DNA from: Achromobacter aloeverae
GTDB lineage: Bacteria > Pseudomonadota > Gammaproteobacteria > Burkholderiales > Burkholderiaceae_B
Assembly (NCBI RefSeq): GCF_004121055.1
Contig: NZ_PYAL01000006.1
Span: forward strand, 124,001-188,000
Direction: 5' to 3'
DNA length: 64,000 bases
In this document: in pieces, positions 18,168 through 26,387 of the stretch
Numbering within the stretch: the stretch's first letter is position 1
Layout: every line of letters begins with the position of its first letter
Position numbers and translations under genes: made by a program
The notes under the pieces: generated by a model
Database searches by the model: none
Told to the model about the DNA's origin: nothing
The model's input: only the letters and a program-made list of their open reading frames with translations

Positions 18168-18767
18168 ATGACGTCGATGATGAAATTGCTCGACCACCTG
18201 GAAGAATGGCTGATCAGCTTCCTGATCGCCGGCGCCACGCTGGTCATCTTCCTGGCCGTTCTACACCGCTACGCCTCCGGCGTTCCCATACCCTTTTTGC
18301 AGGACTGGCTGCTGTCGATGGACGTCAGCTGGACGCAGGAGCTTTGCATCTACATGTTCGTCTGGATGGCCAAGTTCGGCGCCGCCTATGGCGTGCGCTC
18401 CGGTATCCATGTGGGCGTGGATGTCCTGATCAACCGCCTGCAACCCAGGACACGCAAGGCCTATATCGTGGTCAGCCTGCTCGCGGGGGCGCTGTTCACC
18501 GGCGTGGTCGGCACGCTGGGCGCGCGCTTCGTGTGGGCGCTGTCGCACACGGACTCGACTTCCCCGGACCTGGAATGGCCGCGCTGGATCGTCTTCCTCT
18601 GCGTCCCGCTGGGATCCTATCTGATGTGCTTCCGTTTCCTGCAGGTCTGCGTTCGTTTCCTGCGCACGCACGAATTGCCCAAGCACGATCATTCGCAGGT
18701 GGAGGGCCTGGAGGCCGCTGGTTTCGCCGATTCCCCTGAAATCCTCCAGTCGGGAGCGCGCACGTGA
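18168..18767 (+). CDS. dctQ: TRAP transporter small permease DctQ
   Basis: A 199-aa inner-membrane protein with four predicted helices (about 13-35, 55-75, 95-118, 140-160) and the DctQ-family segment WTQELCIYMFVWMAKFGAAYGVRSGIHVGVD. Three candidate starts exist (18168, 18177, 18180); 18168 is used, but no strong Shine-Dalgarno distinguishes them. The stop codon overlaps the GTG start of dctM (GTGA), indicating translational coupling. DctQ is the small membrane partner of DctM in the Na+- or H+-driven TRAP importer. Confidence 0.9.
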   Translation: MTSMMKLLDHLEEWLISFLIAGATLVIFLAVLHRYASGVPIPFLQDWLLSMDVSWTQELCIYMFVWMAKFGAAYGVRSGIHVGVDVLINRLQPRTRKAYIVVSLLAGALFTGVVGTLGARFVWALSHTDSTSPDLEWPRWIVFLCVPLGSYLMCFRFLQVCVRFLRTHELPKHDHSQVEGLEAAGFADSPEILQSGART

Positions 18768-20386
18768 GCCAGACTTCCCCCATAGCCCTGCCCGCGCAGG
18801 GCAATCCGCGCAACACGCGCCTGGCCATGCTGATCCTGGCGGTGTTGCTCGCCGGCGCCATCCTGGCCTTCGGCAAGTCGGCCTTCATTTTCTGCCTGCT
18901 GGTCCTGCTGCTGTTGACCGGCATGCCGGTCTCCATCGCCCTGGGCCTGACGGTGCTGACCTATCTTTTCACGATGACCGACGTGCCGCTGGATTCGGTG
19001 GCGCTGAAGCTGTTCACCGGCATCGAGAACTTCGAGATCATGGCCATCCCGTTCTTCATCCTGGCAGGCGCCTTCCTGACGCACGGCGGGGTGGCGCGGC
19101 GCATGATCGATTTCGCCAACAGCATCGTCGGCCACATGCACGGCGGACTGGGCATCGCCGGGGTGTTGGCGTGCGCGCTGTTCGCGGCGATTTCGGGGTC
19201 CAGCCCGGCGACGGTCATGGCCATCGGCTCGATCATCCTGCCGGCCATGGTGAAGCAGGGCTTTCCGCCGCGCTTCGGCGCGGGCATCATCACCACGTCC
19301 GGTTCGCTGGGCATCCTGATCCCGCCGTCCATCGTGATGGTGCTGTATTCGGTATCGACCAACACGTCGGTGGGCGACCTTTTCATGGCCGGCGTGGTGC
19401 CGGGCATCCTGCTGGCGCTGCTGCTGGGCGGCGTGACCTGGTTCATCGCGCGGCGCAACAACTATCCCCGCCACCGGGAGTTCGAGCAGCACAGCTCGAT
19501 GCAGGCGACCGCCAATGCGCTGTGGGGCCTGTTGATGTGCGTCCTGTTCACGATCGTGCCGCCGGCCCTGATCTGCCTCGCGCTGTATGGCGTGCTGCGC
19601 GTGGTCGTGCCGGAAGCCGCCCAGGGCATCGGACTGTTCGGGGTCGTCATTTCGCTGGCCTGGCTCTACGTCGCGTATCGCATCGGACGCAGGTTCAGGC
19701 ATCCGCGCCTGTTGCGCTACGAGGCCCAGCGCGTCTGGACCACATACTGGGAAAGCGTGTGGGGCCTGCTGCTGATCGTCGTGGTGATGGGCGGCATCTA
19801 CGCCGGCATCTTCACGCCGACGGAAGCGGCCGCGGTGAGCGCCGTGTACGCCTTTTTCGTATCGACCTGCGTGTATGGCGACATGCGCCTGCGCAACATC
19901 CCGCGGGTGCTGCTGGACTCGGCCAGCATGAGCGCGATGCTGCTGTACATCATCACCAACGCCGTGCTGTTTTCCTTCCTGATGACGTCGGAGAACATCC
20001 CGCAGCAGATGGCTGCATGGATGCTGGCGCAGGGCCTGGGGCCGATATCCTTCCTGCTGGTGGTCAATGTGCTGTTGCTGCTGGCGGGCAACGTGATGGA
20101 GCCGTCATCCATCGTGCTTATCATGGCGCCCATCCTGTTTCCGGTGGCGCAAAAGCTGGGCATCGATCCCATCCATTTCGGCGTGCTGATCGTCGTCAAC
20201 ATGGAAGTGGGGATGTGCCATCCGCCCGTAGGGCTGAACCTGTACGTCGCCAGCGGCATTACGCGCATGGGAATCACGGAACTCACCGTGGCGGTGGCGC
20301 CGTGGCTGATCGCGATGATAGCCTTCCTGCTGCTGGTGACCTACGTGCCGGACGTGTCCCTGTGGCTGCCGCGCCTGCTGCACTAG
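18764..20386 (+). CDS. dctM: TRAP transporter large permease DctM (enlarged form)
   Basis: A 540-aa polytopic protein starting at GTG 18764, overlapping dctQ. Family motifs include FFILAGAFLTHGGVARRMIDFANSIVG, AISGSSPATVMAIGSI, TSGSLGILIPPSIVMVLY, GGIYAGIFTPTEAAAVSAVYA, and the C-terminal MEVGMCHPPVGLNLYV. Typical DctM proteins are about 425-430 aa. This one carries roughly 100 extra residues between ARRNNYPRHREF (about 230) and GGIYAGIFTPTEAA (about 345), with two or three additional hydrophobic helices. It forms the translocation pathway with DctQ. Transcription ends at the strong terminator 36 bp after the stop. Confidence 0.92.
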   Translation: MSQTSPIALPAQGNPRNTRLAMLILAVLLAGAILAFGKSAFIFCLLVLLLLTGMPVSIALGLTVLTYLFTMTDVPLDSVALKLFTGIENFEIMAIPFFILAGAFLTHGGVARRMIDFANSIVGHMHGGLGIAGVLACALFAAISGSSPATVMAIGSIILPAMVKQGFPPRFGAGIITTSGSLGILIPPSIVMVLYSVSTNTSVGDLFMAGVVPGILLALLLGGVTWFIARRNNYPRHREFEQHSSMQATANALWGLLMCVLFTIVPPALICLALYGVLRVVVPEAAQGIGLFGVVISLAWLYVAYRIGRRFRHPRLLRYEAQRVWTTYWESVWGLLLIVVVMGGIYAGIFTPTEAAAVSAVYAFFVSTCVYGDMRLRNIPRVLLDSASMSAMLLYIITNAVLFSFLMTSENIPQQMAAWMLAQGLGPISFLLVVNVLLLLAGNVMEPSSIVLIMAPILFPVAQKLGIDPIHFGVLIVVNMEVGMCHPPVGLNLYVASGITRMGITELTVAVAPWLIAMIAFLLLVTYVPDVSLWLPRLLH

Positions 20387-20421
20387 CCGGTTCGGCGTAT
20401 CGATAAAACGGCGATGGAATG

Positions 20422-20461
20422 AAACAGGGGCGCAATCTTTCGATTGCGCCCCTGTTTTTTT
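20422..20461. terminator. Strong intrinsic terminator after dctPQM (bidirectional)
   Basis: A 15-bp perfect stem, AAACAGGGGCGCAAT (20422-20436) with ATTGCGCCCCTGTTT (20443-20457), and loop CTTTCG are followed by a T-run on the plus strand. The A residues on the other side would supply a shorter U-run for the convergent deaminase gene. Confidence 0.92.
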
Positions 20462-20484
20462 GCCGCACTCGGCCTTACCCGGAC

Positions 20485-20943
20485 TCAAGCCGGCCACGCC
20501 GCATCGCCGTAAAGTTGCGCCGCGGTGATACCGGTGTCCACGCGCTCGATGGGCAGCGGCGGCGGGTCCAGATTCAAGCGCAGTCGTTGGTAGGCGCCCG
20601 CGCTCGACAGGTTGTAGGGCGTGGCGTCGTCGTTGTCGAAGGCGAAGAAAACCCGTTCGGCGCCCGTCATCACCAGCGCCGCGAGGCACATGGGGCAGGG
20701 GTGGCCGCTGGCATAGACCGTGCAGCCGGCCAGCGAGGGCGTGCCCATCTTCCGGGTGCCGGCGCGGATGGCCTGCATCTCGGCGTGCGTGCTGGGATCA
20801 TGCGTCTGGATGATTTCATTCACCCCGGTGGCGACGATCTCGCCATTGCGCGCCAGCACGGCGCCGAACGGACGACCGCCGCGCAGGCGGTTCTCGTGCG
20901 CCAGGTCGACGGCCTGGCGCATCAATGCAATGTGATCGGACAT
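20485..20943 (-). CDS. Nucleoside/guanine deaminase (CDA-fold zinc hydrolase)
   Basis: A 152-aa cytidine-deaminase-fold enzyme with the zinc/catalytic motif THAEMQAIRAG (His-Ala-Glu, about 55-57) and PCPMCLAALVM (about 84-94; Cys-x-x-Cys completes the zinc site). PSLAGCTVYASGHPCPMC is close to the guanine-deaminase/TadA group. The start MSDHIALM at ATG 20943 was chosen because the fold starts there. The longer form adds 15 residues without homology signature. The short length without a TadA-like C-terminal tRNA-binding tail favours a free-base or nucleoside deaminase. It stands alone between terminator and TetR gene. Confidence 0.82.
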   Translation of the reverse strand: MSDHIALMRQAVDLAHENRLRGGRPFGAVLARNGEIVATGVNEIIQTHDPSTHAEMQAIRAGTRKMGTPSLAGCTVYASGHPCPMCLAALVMTGAERVFFAFDNDDATPYNLSSAGAYQRLRLNLDPPPLPIERVDTGITAAQLYGDAAWPA

Positions 20944-21048
20944 GGGGGCTCCAGTGTCGAAGGCTGAGGACGGGATGGGCCTTCGCACTCTACCATGGCG
21001 CGCTTCGGGCGTGCCGTTGATGCGCAGGCCCGCCGTTGGTGGACAGGC

Positions 21049-21693
21049 TTAGCGCCGCGGGGACGCGCCTTGGACGCCTTCAAGGTAGGCGTGGAACATG
21101 TCGGCCATCGCATCGGCGTAGGCCTTGATCTCCGCCTTGGTGCGCCGGGTCTGCGAGTAGCTGCTGCCGACCGCGCTGAGCGTCGTGAAAACGAGATCGC
21201 CCGCCAGCTTGCGGGTTGCGGCGGACGCCTGCGGCAAGGCCTCCCTCATGAAGGCATCGATCATCTGGTCTCCGTCTGCCCGGGCCTTGCGTGCCTCCGG
21301 GCTGTCGCGATAGAGCGGAGCCGCGTCATTGAGCGCTCCGCGCACCTCCGCTTCGTCGCACTCGGACCGAAGGAAAGCATGCACGAGGTTACGCAGGCGG
21401 TCCAGGTGAGGGATGCTGGCATCCTCCAGGATGCTACGCAACATCCTGCTTGTCTGCGTCCATTCATCGACCTGGAGCCTGAACAGGATGGACGCCTTGT
21501 TAGGGAAATATTGATAGAGCGATCCGACGCTGACGCCGGCCTTTTCGGCGACGCGCGCCGTGGTGAACCGGGGGGCGCCTTCCTCGGCCAGAACCTGGGT
21601 GGCGGCTTCCAGGATGGCAGCGACCAGTTCAGTCGAGCGCGCCTGTTGCGGTTGCTTGCGCGAGACGATCTGGGGACGGCGGCGAGTGTTCAT
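21049..21693 (-). CDS. TetR-family transcriptional regulator
   Basis: A 214-aa protein with a canonical TetR DNA-binding domain: a basic N-terminus (MNTRRRPQIVSRKQPQQARS), helix LVAAILEAATQVLAEEGAPRFTTARVAEKAGVSVGSLYQYFPNKASIL (about 23-70), and an all-alpha C-terminal domain. It is divergent from the methyltransferase/MFS pair across a 371-bp AT-rich spacer carrying repeated AATGCGA words, one set arranged as a perfect palindrome 59 bp upstream of this start. Control of itself and of the divergent genes is inferred. The ligand is unknown. Confidence 0.88.
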   Translation of the reverse strand: MNTRRRPQIVSRKQPQQARSTELVAAILEAATQVLAEEGAPRFTTARVAEKAGVSVGSLYQYFPNKASILFRLQVDEWTQTSRMLRSILEDASIPHLDRLRNLVHAFLRSECDEAEVRGALNDAAPLYRDSPEARKARADGDQMIDAFMREALPQASAATRKLAGDLVFTTLSAVGSSYSQTRRTKAEIKAYADAMADMFHAYLEGVQGASPRR

Positions 21694-21751
21694 GGTGGCG
21701 GGGAGATACAGGTCTCAAGCACGGGGATCCGTTCGTTTCGTCGCGCGCTTT

Positions 21752-21773
21752 AATGCGACGTAAAAATCGCATT
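21752..21773. promoter_or_regulatory. Inverted repeat AATGCGA-N8-TCGCATT, candidate TetR operator
   Basis: Perfect 7-bp arms (21752-21758 and 21767-21773) with an AT-rich 8-bp spacer, 59 bp upstream of the TetR gene. The same word occurs as direct copies at 21957-21963 and 21987-21993 in front of the divergent methyltransferase. This suggests one regulator acts at both promoters. Confidence 0.5.
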
Positions 21774-21939
21774 TTAGCGCAGCATCGGACGTGGTGGCGC
21801 CCGTGCCGCTTTTCCTGACGGAAAACCTGAACCTTTCCCGCGGCTCCCGCGTCCGGCTATTGGAAAGTAGCCGAAGAAAGCCATTTTTCCGGGGATTCCG
21901 GGCGATTTTCCGTGCACCGGGGCCGGCACGAAAACACGA

Positions 21940-22012
21940 ATGGCAATACGAATTTCGAATGCGATGAATTAATCATATTATTTGCGTAATGCGAATATTT
22001 AATCGTATTCAA
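21940..22012 (+). promoter_or_regulatory. AT-rich promoter region with two AATGCGA half-sites
   Basis: Within the 371-bp gene-free stretch 21694-22064, this segment is strongly AT-rich (GAATTAATCATATTATTTGC and TAATGCGAATATTTAATCG). It carries AATGCGA at 21957 and 21987, 30 bp apart. ATTTGCGTAATGCGAAT (about 21979-21995) is an imperfect dyad. It precedes the O-methyltransferase ATG at 22065 by about 55 bp. The rest of the stretch (21775-21935) shows no recognisable element. Confidence 0.45.
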
Positions 22013-22064
22013 GGCGGCTTGCCACAGGCGCCTTGCGTCCCCAACCATCGACAGGACAACGCCC

Positions 22065-22724
22065 ATGACTTCCACACTGACCACCGCGCCGCTGGCGCCC
22101 TTGCTGCAACGCCTGTTCGAGCAGGCCGATCAGGCCGCCAGCCCGGACCTGGACGGCATCCCTCGCGAAGAGCACGAGCGACTGATGCGCAGCAAAACCG
22201 AATATCGCGACTTCTACAGCCGCGCCAAGGACTTGTGGCTGCCTGTATCGCGCGAGACCGGCGTGCTGCTATACCAGCTGGCGCGCAGCACGAACGCGCG
22301 CCACATCGTCGAGTTCGGCACTTCGTTCGGGCTATCTACCTTGCACTTGGCGGCAGCGCTGCGCGACAACGGCGGCGGCCGCCTGATCGGCACCGAGTTC
22401 GAGCCGTCGAAGGTCGCGCGGGCCCGGCTACATCTGGCCGAGGGCGGCGTGGGCGATCTGGTCGAAATCCGCGAAGGCGATGCCCTGGAAACGCTGGCTG
22501 GCGGCCTTCCGGCATCCGTCGACCTGCTGCTGCTTGATGGCGCCAAGTCCCTCTACCGCGAAGTGCTCGACCTGGTCGAGAGCCGCCTGCTGCCGGGTGC
22601 GCTGATCGTTGCCGACAACGCCGACTACTGCCCGGAATACCTGGCGCGCGTGCGTTCCCCGGAGAACGGCTACCTGTCCGTGCCGTTCGGCGAGGATGTG
22701 GAGTTGTCGATGCGGCTGGGTTGA
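22065..22724 (+). CDS. SAM-dependent O-methyltransferase-like protein
   Basis: A 219-aa class I methyltransferase. The SAM site is HIVEFGTSFGLSTLHLAAAL (about 76-95), followed by the acidic loop GTEFEPSKVARARLHL and the carboxylate loop SVDLLLLDGAKSLYREVL (about 148-165), as in the O-methyltransferase/CmoB-like group (PF01596/PF13578 style). AGGACAACGCCC precedes the ATG. An MFS exporter follows 109 bp downstream. Methylation and export of the same toxic or signalling small molecule under TetR control is a plausible but unproven reading. Confidence 0.8.
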   Translation: MTSTLTTAPLAPLLQRLFEQADQAASPDLDGIPREEHERLMRSKTEYRDFYSRAKDLWLPVSRETGVLLYQLARSTNARHIVEFGTSFGLSTLHLAAALRDNGGGRLIGTEFEPSKVARARLHLAEGGVGDLVEIREGDALETLAGGLPASVDLLLLDGAKSLYREVLDLVESRLLPGALIVADNADYCPEYLARVRSPENGYLSVPFGEDVELSMRLG

Positions 22725-22833
22725 GTCAACACCGAAGACGCTGCCGGGGCTCCCGTCCCGGGCCTGTTCGTGGATCCGGATCCGCCCGGCTGCTACGCCG
22801 GTGGATCCGCAACGCTGGATTCCTGAGTATCCC

Positions 22834-24042
22834 ATGTCTCAAGTACATACTTCCTCAACGCCGGCCGCGCCGCTACCCGGCGGTGCCCAGGTCTTCATGA
22901 CCTTGCTGCCTATCACGCTGGCGGTTTTCGTCGGATTCCTCACCATCGGCGTGCAGATGCCGGTCCTGCCGCTGCACCTGCATGAAACGCTCGGTGTCGG
23001 CACGCTGGTGATCGGCGTGATCGTCGGCTTGCAGTTCGCCGTTGCGCTGCTGTCCCGCCCATGGGCCGGCAATCTTGCGGACCTGCGCGGCCCCAAGCGC
23101 GCGGTCATCATCGGCTGCCTGTTCGCCGCCGCTTCCGGAGTGGCCTACCTGGCCTCCATGGCCTTCGTCGCGACGGCCGCTACGTCGGTGTGGTTCGTGG
23201 TGCTGGGTCGCATCCTGTTGGCGCTGGGCGAGAGTCTCATTGCCACCGGGGCGCTGGGCTGGTCTCTCGGGCTGGTAGGGGCGCGGAACGCCGGCAAGGT
23301 CATGGCCTGGATAGGCATTGCCATCTATGGAGCCTATGCTCTGGGCGCTCCCCTCGGCGTCGCGGTGAATGACCGATGGGGGTTTCTTGGCGTGGCCGTT
23401 TGCGTGACGGTCATGGCTCTCGTGGCTGCGTCCCTGGTGTCCGGCGTGCGCGCCGTCGCCCCGTCGGCCGCTCGTCGCACACCCTTCTACAAAGTGCTGG
23501 GCGCGGTGCTCTGGCCTGGAATAGGGCTGGCGCTGTCCAGTGTCGGCTTTGGGCTGATCACGGGCTTCATCGCCCTGCTGTACGCAGCCAGGCAGTGGGG
23601 GGACTCGTCGCTGGCATTCACCGCTTTCGGAGCAGCCTTCATCGGTGCTCGCATTCTCTTTGGCCATCTGCCGGACAAACTGGGAGGCGCGAAGGTGGCG
23701 CTGGCGAGCGTCGCCATCGAGGCGGTCGGGCAGTTCTTCATATGGGGAAGCGACACCGCGTCCATTGCCTATCTGGGGGCGGCGCTGACCGGATTCGGCT
23801 ACTCACTCGCGTTTCCCGGCTTTGGCGTGGAGGCCGTGCGACGCGCACCGCCACAGACCCGCAGCCTTGCGATGGGCGCTTATGTGGCATTCCTGGATAT
23901 CGCGCTGGGCATCACCAGCCCATTGGCTGGCGCATTGGCCAGCGCGCGGGGTATCGCCTCGGTCTATCTGGCGGGGGGCATCGCCGTTGCACTGGCGTGG
24001 GGGGTTGCCTTGCGCCTGGCCTGGCGAGCGGAAGATCGCTAG
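22834..24042 (+). CDS. Major facilitator superfamily transporter (arabinose-efflux-like, YhhS/YfcJ type)
   Basis: A 402-aa polytopic protein with about 12 helices. MFS motif A appears as WAGNLADLRGPKRAVIIG (about 72-90), and a second-half counterpart as FGHLPDKLGGAKVAL. The helix-4 segment GRILLALGESLIATGALGW resembles the YhhS/YfcJ drug/sugar-efflux subgroup. ATG 22834 was chosen; the longer frame runs through the methyltransferase gene. Co-directional with the methyltransferase, so the two may share the TetR-controlled promoter. A symmetrical terminator lies 34 bp after the stop. Confidence 0.85.
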   Translation: MSQVHTSSTPAAPLPGGAQVFMTLLPITLAVFVGFLTIGVQMPVLPLHLHETLGVGTLVIGVIVGLQFAVALLSRPWAGNLADLRGPKRAVIIGCLFAAASGVAYLASMAFVATAATSVWFVVLGRILLALGESLIATGALGWSLGLVGARNAGKVMAWIGIAIYGAYALGAPLGVAVNDRWGFLGVAVCVTVMALVAASLVSGVRAVAPSAARRTPFYKVLGAVLWPGIGLALSSVGFGLITGFIALLYAARQWGDSSLAFTAFGAAFIGARILFGHLPDKLGGAKVALASVAIEAVGQFFIWGSDTASIAYLGAALTGFGYSLAFPGFGVEAVRRAPPQTRSLAMGAYVAFLDIALGITSPLAGALASARGIASVYLAGGIAVALAWGVALRLAWRAEDR

Positions 24043-24076
24043 TGTGGGAGGATATTCCTGCCATTCGCGGAAATGA

Positions 24077-24100
24077 AAAAAGGAGCCGAAGCTCCTTTTT
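24077..24100. terminator. Bidirectional intrinsic terminator between the MFS gene and tRNA-Gly
   Basis: Stem AAAAAGGAGC (24077-24086) with GCTCCTTTTT (24091-24100), loop CGAA. The A/T-rich stem base gives a U-run on both strands, so it can end the MFS transcript and the opposing tRNA transcript. A further stem CTACAGAC / GTCTGTAG (24109-24116 / 24127-24134) lies between it and the tRNA. Confidence 0.85.
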
Positions 24101-24143
24101 CAATGAATCTACAGACGCTAGTGAGGGTCTGTAGATCAAAATC

Positions 24144-24219
24144 TGGAGCGGGAAACGAGTCTCGAACTCGCGACCTCAACCTTGGCAAGGTTGCGCTCTA
24201 CCAACTGAGCTATTCCCGC
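24144..24219 (-). tRNA. tRNA-Gly (anticodon GCC)
   Basis: The minus strand folds into a full cloverleaf of 76 nt including an encoded CCA: acceptor GCGGGAA / TTCCCGC, D-arm AGCTCAGTTGGTAGAGC, anticodon stem-loop with CTTGCCAAG (GCC, glycine), and T-arm GCGAGTTCGAGACTCGT. It is divergent from murB. The downstream terminator is shared with the MFS gene. No integrase or duplicated tRNA end was found nearby, so it is not serving as an integration site here. Confidence 0.97.
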
Positions 24220-24271
24220 GCATCGCGTAAAATCAGCGAAGAAAGAAACTATAGCACAGGTGACCCCGTAC

Positions 24272-25468
24272 ATGTCAAATACCCCGGCCTCGTCCGGCAC
24301 CGCCCAGTCTCCCTCCCGCAACAGCACGTCCGCGCCCGCGCGCCATCCCGGCGCCGGCGAGGGCCAGCCCCTTTCCTCGTGGGCGCCGCAAGCCGCCGAT
24401 CTCACGCCGTTCAACACCTTCGGCCTGCGGTCGCGCGCGGAAAACTACGTGCGGATCGACGACCTCGCGCAATTGCCGGCCTTGTCCGACCTGGCCGGGC
24501 GTCATGGGCGGCTGCTGGTGCTGGGGGGCGGCAGCAATATGGTCCTGCCGGCGGAAGTGGACGGGCTGGTGGCCCATATGGCCTTGCGAGGCGTGCGCCT
24601 GGTCGAGCAGCGTGCCGACGCCTGGATCGTCGAGGCCGCCGGCGGCGAGGTCTGGCACGATTTCGTCCAATATTGCCTGGCCCAAGGGTGGGACGGCCTG
24701 GAAAACCTGTCCCTGATCCCGGGCACGGTGGGCGCCGCGCCGGTGCAGAACATCGGCGCCTATGGGGTCGAACTGGACAGCCGCTTCGAAGGGCTGACGG
24801 CCTGGGACATGGCGACGCGGGAGTGGGTGCGCATGGATAAGGCGGACTGCCGTTTCGCCTATCGCGACAGCCGTTTCAAGCACGAGGCCGCCGGCCGCTG
24901 GGTGATCGTGGCCGTGCGCTTCGCACTGCCGCGTCCGTGGCGGCCGGTGCTGGACTATCCCGACCTGCAGCGTCACGCCGGCTTGGCCGCGGCTATCGCC
25001 GCCGATGCGGCCGCGGCCGCCGGTGCCAGTGCCAGTGCCGATACGCCCTCGGGTGTCCCAACGACCGCCCAGGCGGGCGTAACGGCCAGTGCCATTGCCG
25101 CCGCCGTCTGCGACATCCGCCGCGCCAAGCTGCCCGACCCCGCCCGCATCGGCAACGCCGGCAGCTTCTTCAAGAATCCCATCGTGGATGCGGCGCAACG
25201 CGACGCCCTGGCCGCGCGCCATTCCGGCCTGGTGTCGTACCCCCAGCCGGACGGCCGCTACAAGCTCGCCGCCGGCTGGCTGATCGACCAATGCGGCTGG
25301 AAGGGGAAAAGCCTGGGACCGGCGGGCGTGCACGAACGGCAGGCGCTGGTACTGGTCAATCGCGGCGGCGCCCAGGCCGCCGACATCCTGGCGCTGGCCG
25401 GCGCCATCCAGGCCGACGTGCAAGCGCGTTTCGGCGTGGCCTTGGAGGCGGAGCCGGTCGTGGTGTGA
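24272..25468 (+). CDS. murB: UDP-N-acetylenolpyruvoylglucosamine reductase MurB
   Basis: Second step of UDP-MurNAc synthesis, NADPH-dependent FAD enzyme of the cytoplasm. Motifs: [15 protein letters not shown] (N-terminal FAD domain), [56 protein letters not shown] (catalytic Ser region) and the C-terminal [14 protein letters not shown]. The 398-aa length exceeds the usual 340-350 because of an N-terminal tail and an Ala-rich insertion (about residues 236-275, with [13 protein letters not shown] and SASADTPSG) between LDYPDLQRH and [14 protein letters not shown] 24272 is used; an in-frame GTG at 24260 lacks a better RBS. Type I MurB. Confidence 0.95.
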   Translation: MSNTPASSGTAQSPSRNSTSAPARHPGAGEGQPLSSWAPQAADLTPFNTFGLRSRAENYVRIDDLAQLPALSDLAGRHGRLLVLGGGSNMVLPAEVDGLVAHMALRGVRLVEQRADAWIVEAAGGEVWHDFVQYCLAQGWDGLENLSLIPGTVGAAPVQNIGAYGVELDSRFEGLTAWDMATREWVRMDKADCRFAYRDSRFKHEAAGRWVIVAVRFALPRPWRPVLDYPDLQRHAGLAAAIAADAAAAAGASASADTPSGVPTTAQAGVTASAIAAAVCDIRRAKLPDPARIGNAGSFFKNPIVDAAQRDALAARHSGLVSYPQPDGRYKLAAGWLIDQCGWKGKSLGPAGVHERQALVLVNRGGAQAADILALAGAIQADVQARFGVALEAEPVVV

Positions 25469-25544
25469 GGAGGGGAGGGCGCCAGCCCCGCACCGAGGCG
25501 CCGAGTCGGCGCTTCGAGCCAGGACTGTGAACTACGGTTCCGAA

Positions 25545-25569
25545 CTGGGGCTGTGAACTACAGCCCCAG
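25545..25569. terminator. 10-bp stem-loop at the murB/dapB convergent junction
   Basis: CTGGGGCTGT (25545-25554) pairs perfectly with ACAGCCCCAG (25560-25569) around loop GAACT, spanning the dapB stop codon. There is no U-run on either side, so it may act as a 3'-end stabiliser or attenuated terminator rather than a classical one. The word CTGTGAACTAC also occurs as a direct copy at 25525. Confidence 0.4.
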
Positions 25570-26349
25570 CACCGCGGGCATGTCGTACAGCCCGCTGGCC
25601 TTGTCCGCCAGGAAGGCCGCCGCACGCACGCTGCCTTGGGCATAGGTCGCCCGGCTGCTGCTGCGGTGCGTGATTTCCACCCGCTCGCCGGGGCCGCAGA
25701 AATACACCGTATGGTCGCCGACGATATCGCCACCGCGCACCACCGAGAAACCGATGGTGCCCGGCTCGCGCACGCCCGTTTCGCCATGGCGAGTCCAGGT
25801 GGCTACGTCGGGCAGGTCGACACCCCAGGCCTGGGCCACGGTCTCGCCCATTTTCAACGCGGTGCCGGACGGCGCGTCCACCTTGTTGCGGTGATGCGCC
25901 TCGAAGATCTCGACGTCATAGCCGGAATTGAGTATGCGCGCCGCGAGATCGAGCACCTTCAGCGTGGCATTGACGCCTATGCTCATGTTCGGCGCGAACA
26001 CGATGGCGATGTCCTGGCTGGCGCGCTGGATGGCGGCGCGGCCGGCGTCGTCGAATCCCGTGGTGCCGATCACCATTTTCACCTTGTGCCGCACGCAGGC
26101 TTCCAGATGGACCAGCGTGCCTTCCGGGCGGGTGAAATCGATCAGGCAATCGGCCTGGGCAAGGGCGTCCAGGTCGTCCGTGACCCGCACGCCTGTATCG
26201 CGGCCCAGGAAGGCCCCGGCGTCCGCGCCAAGGTCGGCGCTACCCGGGCGCCCCAGCGCCACGGCCAGCACCATGCCCGGGGTGTTCAGCACGGCTTCGA
26301 CCAGCATGCGGCCCATGCGGCCGCCCGCGCCGGCGATTGCGATGCGCAT
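25558..26349 (-). CDS. dapB: 4-hydroxy-tetrahydrodipicolinate reductase DapB
   Basis: Lysine/diaminopimelate pathway reductase. The 263-aa protein shows the NAD(P)H-binding [17 protein letters not shown] (5-21), [29 protein letters not shown], the signature [23 protein letters not shown] (about 150-172; the catalytic His-His and Lys lie here), and the C-terminal [17 protein letters not shown]. Length is standard (about 265-270). It lies 38 bp downstream of bamE on the same strand and could be co-transcribed. Confidence 0.96.
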   Translation of the reverse strand: MRIAIAGAGGRMGRMLVEAVLNTPGMVLAVALGRPGSADLGADAGAFLGRDTGVRVTDDLDALAQADCLIDFTRPEGTLVHLEACVRHKVKMVIGTTGFDDAGRAAIQRASQDIAIVFAPNMSIGVNATLKVLDLAARILNSGYDVEIFEAHHRNKVDAPSGTALKMGETVAQAWGVDLPDVATWTRHGETGVREPGTIGFSVVRGGDIVGDHTVYFCGPGERVEITHRSSSRATYAQGSVRAAAFLADKASGLYDMPAVLGL

Positions 26350-26387
26350 AATGAAGTCCTTCGAATCGGCGGTTTGAATCGGCGGTT

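Noticed and set aside
24144-24219. tRNA-Gly as an integration site for a mobile element
   Set aside because: No integrase, no repeated tRNA 3' end and only conserved housekeeping genes on the murB side.
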